Assembly: GCA_905176665.1 (NCBI GenBank)
Contig: CAJINA010000119.1
Coordinates: 62,001-126,000, forward strand
Reading direction: 5' to 3'
DNA from: Olavius algarvensis Delta 4 endosymbiont
GTDB taxonomy: Bacteria > Desulfobacterota > Desulfobacteria > Desulfobacterales > CAJINA01
DNA length: 64,000 nucleotides
Below, piece after piece: positions 8,941 to 16,739 of this stretch (positions are counted from its first letter, which is position 1; every line of letters starts with the position of its first letter). A program made the translations under genes and the position numbers. A model generated the notes under the pieces. It was given only the letters and a program-made list of their open reading frames with translations, was not told the DNA's origin and did not search any database.

Positions 8941-9121
8941 AAAGGGCAGAGAAGGACACAAATTATTTCCGGCTTCGCCGTTCAAAACCGAAAGGTTCCT
9001 GGAAACAAAGGCTTAATTCGGTTTTGCGAACGAGGGTTCGCCCTAATTTTGGATTTGATTTCCCGACTTCGCTGGACTGTGCGTTGATTTTAACTTTAAG
9101 GAGGACGTCTCTGCGCCTCTG
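8941..9121. repeat. MITE-like intergenic element, copy 2 of family M1 (degraded)
   Basis: Positions 9062-9120 repeat the block at 247-304 (CCGACTTCGCTGGACTGTGC and AAGGAGGACGTCTCTGCGCC), and GGCTTCGCCG at 8971-8980 matches the copy-1 interior. The left terminal repeat is eroded. The 325-base interval 8826-9150 holds only this element, between the convergent DUF1365-CFA and SDR genes. Confidence 0.55.
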
Positions 9122-9150
9122 TGGGATGAACAGGTTCTGGAGTGGTCTTT

Positions 9151-10548
9151 TTACAGCCCTGCCAAGTTGTTCAGGGCTTTGACAAGTGCCCGGCGGTCGG
9201 CGGCGGATTCGCGCGTGCCGGGAAAGATATGCGTCGCACGAATTTTGCGGTCGAGCCAGAAATGTCCGGACGCCCGTGCTGCATCGGGCGCTGCCGCCAG
9301 CCAGACGATTGTGTCGGCACCTTCAGCGGGTGTGCGCAGCCAGCGCGAGAGCTGCTGATGGAAGGCCGGCAGGGCCCGGGCGAGTCCGGGGGTGTCGACC
9401 CAGCCCGGGTGCATGGCGTGAACGTTGATGCCCAGTGGTGCCATCTGCCGGGCCCAGATTTCGGTCAAGATCACCAGGGCGCGTTTGGCCCGTGCGTAGG
9501 CCGTAGGACCATCATAGGGCGCGGCCCGAAATTGCAGATTGTCAACCCGGATGCCCTGGGTGTACATGCCGCCCGAGGCCACCTGTATGACCCGCCCCCC
9601 TTTAGATGCACCCAGGGCCGGGAGTAGTAGGCGGGTGAGCAGATAGGGGCTCAACAGGTCGGTTGCCAGGGTCATTTCAAAGCCCTCCCGGGTTTCCACG
9701 CGCTGGTTGAACAGGGCCCCGGCATTGTTGATGAGCACATCGATGCGGGGATGTTGCACTTTCAGGCGCTGAGCCAGGTCGCGCACCTCGGTCGTCAGAC
9801 TGAGGTCGGCCCGCTCGGTTTCAACAGACCCACCGGGTGTCTGACGAAATTCTGCGCGCAGCGCTTCAAGTTTGTCCCCACTTCGTCCCACCACCACCAG
9901 CCGGGCTCCCCGTTTGTAAAGCGCATGCGCTGTCGCCCGGCCGATGCCGGATGTTCCTCCGGTCAACACCATGGTCCGATCTTTGTAGAGGGCGGAGGCA
10001 ACCGGCCGGCGGTGTTGGGCCTGCCGATAGCCGAAGCGGGTAAAGCCCAGCGCACCGGGCAGAATCGCCTGGTCGGCCACGCGGGTAAGAAAGCCGAGCT
10101 TTGGAACCGGGCGGCTGCCGGAAAGCACGACCTGGAGGCGCTTGACGGCCCGCTCGGCATTAAACCGGAAGAGACGCTGGCCCAGGCTGGACAAGAGGGG
10201 GCCGGGCGGTTTCGGAAAATTCACGTCGGCCTGGTAGATCAGGCGGGTCCCGCCGGCGATAGCCTCGAACCGGAGGCGGTCCACGGCCGTAAAGGATGAC
10301 GCGCGGCCCGCCAGTATAAGTTCGCGGTCCGGTACCAGGGACGTAATTTCATAAATCATGGGCACCCGGGCCAGGCCGAAATTCAGGGTCAACCGAAAAC
10401 GGCTTCCCGCGGCCGGCTTGCCCGCTGTTAGCGGTTGCGCGGCCAGAACGCTGGGGTCCCATTCCCGGATATGGTCGAATTGAGCAAGGTAGTCAAACAC
10501 TCTGTCCGCAGCTTGCGGGATGTCGATTTTTCTTTCTATGCGCCACAT
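9151..10548 (-). CDS. SRPBCC-short-chain dehydrogenase fusion
   Basis: The 465-residue product begins with an SRPBCC/polyketide-cyclase-like domain (about residues 1-145; RIERKIDIPQAADRVFDYLA, FDHIREWDP) and continues as a short-chain dehydrogenase: TGGTSGIGRATAHALYKRGA cofactor motif near residue 195, INNAG, and the catalytic Tyr-Lys pair in YARAKRALVILTE. The family reduces or oxidises hydroxyl groups with NAD(P)H; the SRPBCC part probably binds a hydrophobic ligand. It is on the minus strand inside the lipid/photolyase neighbourhood and divergent from the chalcone-isomerase-like gene. Its substrate is probably lipid-like, by context only. Confidence 0.88.
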   Translation of the reverse strand: MWRIERKIDIPQAADRVFDYLAQFDHIREWDPSVLAAQPLTAGKPAAGSRFRLTLNFGLARVPMIYEITSLVPDRELILAGRASSFTAVDRLRFEAIAGGTRLIYQADVNFPKPPGPLLSSLGQRLFRFNAERAVKRLQVVLSGSRPVPKLGFLTRVADQAILPGALGFTRFGYRQAQHRRPVASALYKDRTMVLTGGTSGIGRATAHALYKRGARLVVVGRSGDKLEALRAEFRQTPGGSVETERADLSLTTEVRDLAQRLKVQHPRIDVLINNAGALFNQRVETREGFEMTLATDLLSPYLLTRLLLPALGASKGGRVIQVASGGMYTQGIRVDNLQFRAAPYDGPTAYARAKRALVILTEIWARQMAPLGINVHAMHPGWVDTPGLARALPAFHQQLSRWLRTPAEGADTIVWLAAAPDAARASGHFWLDRKIRATHIFPGTRESAADRRALVKALNNLAGL

Positions 10549-10718
10549 CGTCAGGTTTCAATCGCTGATTTTGGTGGGTGGAAATGCCTACCATTCGGAC
10601 CCTGTTTTTCACACAATATTAGGGCCTTTCAGACGGTTGTCAAATGGCACCGGGGACTTAAGTTAATAAGTATGAGTGTCTGGAATCTTATGAATCGCAC
10701 TTTTCGGGAGATCGAAAA

Positions 10719-11294
10719 ATGAAACCGCTAAAAAACATGATGGTAGCCTTCCTGATTGCAATGATGACAGTACAGCCGGCCTTTGGCATGACCAAAGTCG
10801 AGGTTGAAGGGGTGGCCTTCGAACGCGATCTTACGGCCCGGGGAGAATCGCTGGAGTTGCAGGGTTACGGACTGCTGCGTTACATGATCTTTATCAAGGC
10901 CTATGTGGGCGCTCTTTACCTGCCCCCATCCGTGGCACCCGGTGATGTATTGGAACCGGTGGCCAAGCGCCTGGAGCTGGAATACTTTCACGCCATCGCC
11001 AAAGAAGACTTTGACCAGGCCACGCGGGTCAAGATTGCCGATAACGTGACGCCGTTTCAATTGGAACAGTTGCAATCCCGCATGAAACAGCTGGGGGCCA
11101 TCTACCAGGACGTGCAGCCGGGGGATCGTTACAGTCTCACATTCGTGCCGGGCCAGGGGACGGAGTTGGCCCTGAATGGTAAAGCCCTGGGAACGATACC
11201 CGGAAAGGATTTTGCCCGTGCCCTCTTCGGGGTCTGGTTGGGCGCCAACCCGATCGATGACGATTTCCGGGATGTCTTGCTGGGAGCCCGATGA
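10719..11294 (+). CDS. Chalcone isomerase-like exported protein
   Basis: A signal peptide (KPLKNMMVAFLIAMMTVQPA, cleavage near AFG) precedes a fold with GVAFERDLTARGESLELQGY, the GLLRYMIFIKAYVGALYLPP core and KALGTIPGKDFARALFGVWL at the C-terminus, which is the pattern of the bacterial chalcone-isomerase-like domain. At 191 residues the length is right. Members usually lack enzyme activity and bind fatty acids. ATG 10719 follows GGGAG. The stop overlaps the start of the transporter (ATGA at 11291-11294), so the two are one operon. Periplasmic location predicted. Confidence 0.85.
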   Translation: MKPLKNMMVAFLIAMMTVQPAFGMTKVEVEGVAFERDLTARGESLELQGYGLLRYMIFIKAYVGALYLPPSVAPGDVLEPVAKRLELEYFHAIAKEDFDQATRVKIADNVTPFQLEQLQSRMKQLGAIYQDVQPGDRYSLTFVPGQGTELALNGKALGTIPGKDFARALFGVWLGANPIDDDFRDVLLGAR

Positions 11295-12682
11295 ACGCTT
11301 CCACCCGCGCCGTGAATCTGGATCGCGGCCAGAAGCTGGCCTACGGTCTGCCGGCCTTTGCCCTGGTCGTTGTCGGGATTCCCGTATACGTTCATATTCC
11401 CAAGTTCTATACGGACGTGGTGGGTGTCAACATCGCCCTGGTCGGCAGCATCCTGCTCTTCATCCGAATGTTCGATGCCTTTACCGATCCTCTTCTCGGG
11501 ATCCTTTCCGACCGCACCCAAACCCGTATGGGGCGCCGCCGGCCGTACATCCTCTGGGGGGGGCTGGCCCTGGCCGCGGCCATTCTGTTTTTATTCATCC
11601 CCCCGGAGCTGTCGGCAGCCCGGGCGCCGGTCTGGTTTACAATATCACTGTTTGCACTGTTTCTTTTCTGGACTTTGGTAACGGTCCCCTACGAAGCTTT
11701 GGGGCCGGAATTGACCAGTGACTATACCGAACGGACCTCATTGTTTGTGGTGCGGGATGGTCTGCTGATATTCGGGACCCTGGCGGCTGCGGCGGCCCCG
11801 GCGGTCGTGGAAGGACTGCAAAATGCCCTGGCCACCGGAGGGGGCGAGCGGCAGAAATTCATGTGGATTGCCTTGGCCTATGCCCCCCTGCTGGTGGGCA
11901 CGACCCTCTGGTGCACCTACCGGATTCGGGAGCGGAAAACCGGAACCTCGGCAAGTGAACTGCCGCGCCCGAAAGATCTCAAAGGCATTTTCCAAAACCG
12001 GCCTTTTCGAATCCTGCTGATTTCATATACCATCAGCGCCCTGGGCAGCAATCTGCCGGCGACCCTTATTCTTTTCTATGTCCAATATGTGTTGGAATCG
12101 AGTCACGCCAATCTATTCCTGCTGCTCTACTTTGCATCCGGCATTCTCATGCTGCCGGCCTGGATAAAGTTGGCCGGTCGTTTCGGTAAAAAAGCCGCCT
12201 GGCTCGGGTCCATGGCCCTCAATACCTGTGCCTTCAGTGGCGTCTTTTTTCTGGGGGCCGGCGATGAGGGGCTCTATGCTGTTTTGGTGATCCTTTCCGG
12301 ACTGGGGTTTGGTGCGACCCTGGCCCTGCCGTCGGCCATCCAGGCCGATGTGATCGATTACGATGAATACCTGACCGGCCGCCGCCAGGAAGGGTGGTAT
12401 ATCGGTGTCTGGTCGGTGGTTAAAAAACTCACCGCCGCTGCCGGTGTCGGGGCCGGTCTGACCATTTTGGGTGCTATGGGGTATCAGCCCGGCGAAGCCC
12501 AGCCGCCGGAGGTCATCCAGGCTTTGAAGGTTCTTTACGCCCTGGTCCCCAGCCTGTGCAATGCGGCGGCATTTGCCATTGCCCTGGCCTACCCAATTTC
12601 ACAGGCCAAACATGAAAAGATCCTTTTTGGCATTGCCCGCCTGAAACAGGGTGAGCGTGTTCCCGATCCTCTCGGCTATTGA
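11291..12682 (+). CDS. MFS transporter, glycoside-pentoside-hexuronide (MelB-like) type
   Basis: The 463-residue protein has about twelve hydrophobic segments and the GPH/MelB signatures near the N-terminus: FTDPLLGILSDRTQTRMGRR followed by RPYILWG, and YEALGPELTSDYTERT in the first half. MelB-like members couple Na+ or H+ to sugar uptake, but related genes beside cyclopropane synthase and chalcone-isomerase-like genes are thought to handle other substrates. Overlaps the stop of the upstream gene by four bases. Confidence 0.88.
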   Translation: MNASTRAVNLDRGQKLAYGLPAFALVVVGIPVYVHIPKFYTDVVGVNIALVGSILLFIRMFDAFTDPLLGILSDRTQTRMGRRRPYILWGGLALAAAILFLFIPPELSAARAPVWFTISLFALFLFWTLVTVPYEALGPELTSDYTERTSLFVVRDGLLIFGTLAAAAAPAVVEGLQNALATGGGERQKFMWIALAYAPLLVGTTLWCTYRIRERKTGTSASELPRPKDLKGIFQNRPFRILLISYTISALGSNLPATLILFYVQYVLESSHANLFLLLYFASGILMLPAWIKLAGRFGKKAAWLGSMALNTCAFSGVFFLGAGDEGLYAVLVILSGLGFGATLALPSAIQADVIDYDEYLTGRRQEGWYIGVWSVVKKLTAAAGVGAGLTILGAMGYQPGEAQPPEVIQALKVLYALVPSLCNAAAFAIALAYPISQAKHEKILFGIARLKQGERVPDPLGY

Positions 12683-12763
12683 GGTGGGCCGGTACACTTA
12701 CTATCCAGGCCGAATTAATACTAAGCTGAATCGAAAAAACCACAACTACCGAGGTATCTTCAT

Positions 12764-13255
12764 ATGGCGTCGATGCAGCCGGAAAAAGTCGGAACGGAAA
12801 TACGGCAGAAAGTCCGGGCCCTGCTCTCCGGACAGGGTCTCGGGGTGCTGGCCACTGCGGATCCGGATGGACATCCCTATGCCAGCCTGATTGCCATAGC
12901 GGCTAATGCGGACCATACGACCCTCTATTTCGTTACCCCCCGGGCCACCCGCAAATTCGCCAACCTGATGCATGACAACCGTGTGGCCCTGCTGGTCAAC
13001 AACAGCATCAACCAACCGGTTGATTTCCATGAGGCGGTGGCGGCTACCATTTTGGGGCAAGCCCGGCTGTTGGAAGGGGACCAACGTGAAAAGGCGCTTT
13101 CCCTATATCTGGAGAAACACGCCTACTTAAAGCAATTCGCCACATCCCCTTCGTGCGCGATGTTTGCCATCGAAATCACCGGGATTACCATGGTGCAAAA
13201 ATTTCAAAGTGTCTCGGAGTTGTCACCTGGCCATGGACTGGATACGGACCCCTGA
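12764..13255 (+). CDS. Pyridoxamine 5'-phosphate oxidase-like FMN-binding protein
   Basis: A 163-residue split-barrel protein: GVLATADPDGHPYASLIAIA, then LYFVTPRATRKFANLMHDNR and VALLVNN are the FMN-family core. GAGG lies nine bases before ATG 12764. Its end overlaps the presumed start of the PEP-synthase-like gene (13233) by 23 bases, a pairing that suggests a shared transcript. Substrate unknown; heme or flavin-linked reductions are known for relatives. Confidence 0.85.
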   Translation: MASMQPEKVGTEIRQKVRALLSGQGLGVLATADPDGHPYASLIAIAANADHTTLYFVTPRATRKFANLMHDNRVALLVNNSINQPVDFHEAVAATILGQARLLEGDQREKALSLYLEKHAYLKQFATSPSCAMFAIEITGITMVQKFQSVSELSPGHGLDTDP

Positions 13256-15393
13256 AACCCTGGCGCCGGATGAGCGCCGCCTGGTGGGGGGCAAAGCCTT
13301 TCGGCTCGCCCGGTTGGACCAGCAGGGCTTTACGACCCCCCCCCTGGGTGTGTCTTACTACCAAGGCCTATTCTGCCTATCTGGATGCCACCGGTCTCAG
13401 GGAGCGCATCGCCCTGGAAGTCCACCGCAAGGCCTTTGAAGCCATGCGCTGAGAGGAGCTCTGGGACTGCGCGACCCGCATCCGCAACCTGTTTCTCCAG
13501 ACACCTATTCCCGCAGAGCTAAGCACCGACCTGGAAACCTCCATCGAAACCCATATCGGCGATCGGGCCGCTGTCGTGCGCTCATCGGCTATCGATGAAG
13601 ACACCGGGCAGGCCTCCTTTGCCGGGCTCCATGATTCCTATGTCAATATCCGGGGCGTGGCTGCCATTCTCCGCCATGTGCGATTGGTCTGGGCCTCCCT
13701 GTGGTCCGATGCGGCGCTCTTGTATCGGCATGAGATCGGGCTGGATATCAGTCGCAGTGCCATGGCCGTGCTCGTCCAGGTGTTGGAGGTGGGGCAAAGT
13801 TCCGGAGTGACCTTTACCGTCGATCCAACTGATGTGCACCAGGCCGTCATTGAAGCGGTGCATGGTCTCAACCAGGGACTGGTGGACGGCACCATCGAAC
13901 CCGATCGTTGGACCCTGCGGCGTGACAGTGAGCAGATCAGTACGCATACGCCGGCACGCCGCAAGGATTACATGGTTCCCGGGCCGGCAGATATCCGGAA
14001 AGTCAAATTGCCCGCTGACCTGGTGGGCCGGCCGCCCCTGTCCCCTGATCAGGTCCATGAGGTCTATCGGCAGGCCCGTAAAGTCGAGGCCGCCTTCGAT
14101 CAGCCCCAGGATATCGAGTGGACCATCACCAAGGGCGGTCTTGCTCTTTTACAGGCCCGGCCGATTACTACCCAGCCCGGGAGCGGAGACGATCAGCGCG
14201 GTTGGTACCTGAGTCTGCACAAGAGTTTTGACCAGCTGGTGGAACTGCGTGCTAAAATTGAAAACGAACACATTCCCAAAATGATTGAGATCGCCCGTGA
14301 GCTGGCGGCTGTTGATCTGGCGGCTCTCTCCGGCGAAGCGCTGGCGAATGAAATCCAGCGGCGCTGGGAGCTCAACCAGCATTGGTCGGCTGTATACTGG
14401 GCCGATTTCATACCCTATGCCCACGGTGTGCGGCTGTTCGGCCAATATTATAACGATAGGGTGAACCCCGAAGATCCATACGAGTTTATTGACCTGCTCA
14501 CCCAGACCGGGATGGAGAGCCTTGCCCGCAACGATCTGCTCGCAGAGTTGGCTGAAACGGTCAGGGCAGACGCCCGCCTCTTGCAGCATCTTTCCGCAGG
14601 GCTGGACAAGAACGCGTTTGAGCGCAAACTGAAAACGTTTCTGGAACACTATGGAGACCTTTCCACCGGGGTTACCGGCGGGCGTGCGGCGACCGGTGAT
14701 CTCACTGCCCTGACCGGGTTCATTTTGGAGCTGGCCCGGCATGCGCCCCCGGTCGGCAACGGTACCGGTCCCAAAGACCCAGTCCGCTTGAAGGCGGACT
14801 TTTTAGACCGCTTCGATACTGATGAGCGCCGACAGGCCGAGGCCCTGTTAGACCTGGCTCGCAACAGCTATCAACTCAGAGATGACGACAATATACATCT
14901 GGGGCGGATTGAGGCGCAGTTTCTGGCCGCCGTAGATGCAGGGCAGCAGCGTCTGGCAACATCGCAGGATGCCAGCAAGAAGGCATTGAAAGAAATTCTG
15001 GAACAGGTCAGTGCCGGTGAGAATCCGAGTTCCATTAAAACGATTGCGGATGAGCGGCCCATGAGCTTCCGGCAGCGCCAGCTGGTCGGCCAGCCGGCCG
15101 GCCCCGGTCTCGTCAAGGGCCGGGCCCGGGTGGTGCGTGAGGCCGGTCAATTGTTGAACTTTAAATCGGGGGAAATTCTGGTGTGCGATGCCGTGGACCC
15201 CAATATGACCTTCGTTATTCCCCTGGCGGCCGGCATTGTGGAGCGCCGCGGCGGCATGTTGATTCATGGTGCCATCATTGCGCGTGAATATGGACTGCCC
15301 TGTGTCACCGGCGTTCCCCACGCCGCGGTCATGATCAACACCGGCGACCTGATCACCGTAGATGGATATCTGGGGATTGTTACCGTCGATTAA
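13233..15393 (+). pseudogene. PEP synthase/pyruvate-phosphate dikinase-like protein, frameshift plus internal TGA
   Basis: Beginning at ATG 13233 (MDWIRTPETLAPDERRLVGG), the reading unit has the nucleotide-binding domain (VVRSSAIDEDTGQASFAGLH, DIEWTITKGGLALLQARPI) and the C-terminal PEP-utiliser swivelling domain with the catalytic His in GGMLIHGAIIAREYGLPCV. Two lesions break it: a run of nine C at 13336-13344 (eight restores TTPPWVCLTTKAYSAYLDAT) and TGA at 13450-13452 in AMR-stop-EELWD, where Trp (TGG) is likely. The region from 13576 to 15393 is one clean frame. The enzyme family converts pyruvate and PEP by phosphoryl transfer. Sequencing error or decay; not selenocysteine, since no Cys is expected. 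Confidence 0.82.
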
Positions 15394-15417
15394 CGGTCAA
15401 ATCAGGGGGCCGGCCGG

Positions 15418-15667
15418 TTAACCCACCAACGGTTCAGCCATGAGACTTTCGTAAACTTCGTCGGATTTTTATTCCACGAGGGTCTGCAGGCGGTGGAATC
15501 GTTTGACCAGCGGCTGGGCCAGGGGGGCAGGAGGGACCTTTGTTGTCGCGGATCAGCAGCTTCTGGCCGATACGATCCTCGGAAGCCCGGATGAGGTCCC
15601 AGGGGGCCCGGCAACTCATTTTCAACTCCCTGGCTGCCGTCTGAAGCGGTTCGGGACGGTCCCGCAC
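15418..15667 (-). pseudogene. Degraded small conserved-looking reading frame
   Basis: Minus-strand frame with MSCRAPWDLIRASEDRIGQK and LLIRDNKGPS, then a run of six G (plus strand 15522-15527). Dropping one base restores PLAQPLVKRFHRLQTLVE, which meets TAA (15469-15471) and continues KSDEVYESLMAEPLVG to TAA at 15418-15420. The composition after correction is protein-like, and a heptad-like C-terminus is visible. No family recognised. Start ATG could be 15667 or 15619. It is the only content of 15394-15822. Confidence 0.35.
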
Positions 15668-15822
15668 CCCATTTCCGTCTTCTGGTTTTGAGATAATACC
15701 GGACTCGCCTCGGTTGCCAACCCCCCTGAATTGCCTTATGATTTAAGAATACTGGGGTTGGCTATGTGCAGAATAGCCGGTGAACCATTGAACAATTCGA
15801 CCCTATCAACAGGAGAGTCAAT

Positions 15823-16728
15823 ATGGGATTAAACGCGACGACGATGGTGCGGGCTTCTTTTGTAGCCGATGCCCTGGCCCTGGGCGGACACTGGGTATAC
15901 AATGCCGGTGTTATTGCTAAGAAATTCGGACGCCTTGACAGCATGCAGGATCCATTGGGCAAAACCTACCATCCTACCAAAAAGGCGGGTGATTTTACGC
16001 ACTACGGCGACCAGGCCCTGGTCTTGCTGGAGTCCGTGATCCGCGACGGGCGGTTTGACCTGGCGGCGTTCGCGCGAGACTGGCAAGCCCTTTTCGACGG
16101 TTATGACGGTTACTATGACCATGCTACCAAAGACACGATCATCAACTTCAAAAACGGTAAAGGACCGGAAAAATCGGGGTCTGAATCCACTGATTTTGCC
16201 GGCGCGGCCCGCATCGCACCCGTGGTTTTCATTCATCATGTGGACCGGGAAACCCTGGTGGCGGCCTGCCGGGCTCAGACCGCCATGACCCATAACCAGC
16301 AAGATGTGGTGGCAGCCGCCGAGTTTCTGGCACGGGTGCTCTGGCACGTCCTGCAGGGACAGGCGCCGACAGCGGCCATCTCGCAGGTGGTAAACGATGA
16401 AATGGACAACCCGACGATTGCCGGCTGGGTAGCGCAGGGTCTGGATAGTACCGGTGAAGAGACCCTGGACGTCATTGCTGACTTCGGACAGGCCTGCGCC
16501 ATAGGTATGGCATTTCCCGCGACCATCCATTTGGTGGCCCGCTATGAAAATGATCTGGAAACCGCCCTGGTGGAAAACGTCATGGCCGGCGGGGATTCAG
16601 CGGCACGCGGGATGGTGGTCGGCATGCTGCCGGGGGCTTGGTTGGGGGCCGATGCCCTGTCTCCGGTCTGGCTGGACCAGATGAACCACACTGAAAAAAT
16701 CAATGCGTTGATAGCTGCCGCGGTGTAA
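15823..16728 (+). CDS. ADP-ribosylglycohydrolase family protein
   Basis: 301 residues; ATG 15823 after AGGAGAG. Signatures of the DraG/ARH fold are present: an N-terminal ASFVADALALGGHWVYN acidic helix, GDFTHYGDQALVLLESV, TDFAGAARIAPVV and the C-terminal GGDSAARGMVVGMLPGAWLG. Such enzymes use two Mg2+ ions to remove ADP-ribose from proteins or to hydrolyse related compounds. The metal ligand region is partly divergent (ESTDFAGAAR rather than a canonical DDT), so activity is uncertain. Followed by the HSP90-like ATPase gene after 11 bases. Confidence 0.85.
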   Translation: MGLNATTMVRASFVADALALGGHWVYNAGVIAKKFGRLDSMQDPLGKTYHPTKKAGDFTHYGDQALVLLESVIRDGRFDLAAFARDWQALFDGYDGYYDHATKDTIINFKNGKGPEKSGSESTDFAGAARIAPVVFIHHVDRETLVAACRAQTAMTHNQQDVVAAAEFLARVLWHVLQGQAPTAAISQVVNDEMDNPTIAGWVAQGLDSTGEETLDVIADFGQACAIGMAFPATIHLVARYENDLETALVENVMAGGDSAARGMVVGMLPGAWLGADALSPVWLDQMNHTEKINALIAAAV

Positions 16729-16739
16729 TAGGCGTTGGT

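Noticed and set aside
13450-13452. Selenocysteine at the PEP-synthase TGA
   Set aside because: No Cys or Sec is expected there, an adjacent frameshift exists, and TGG is a one-base change.
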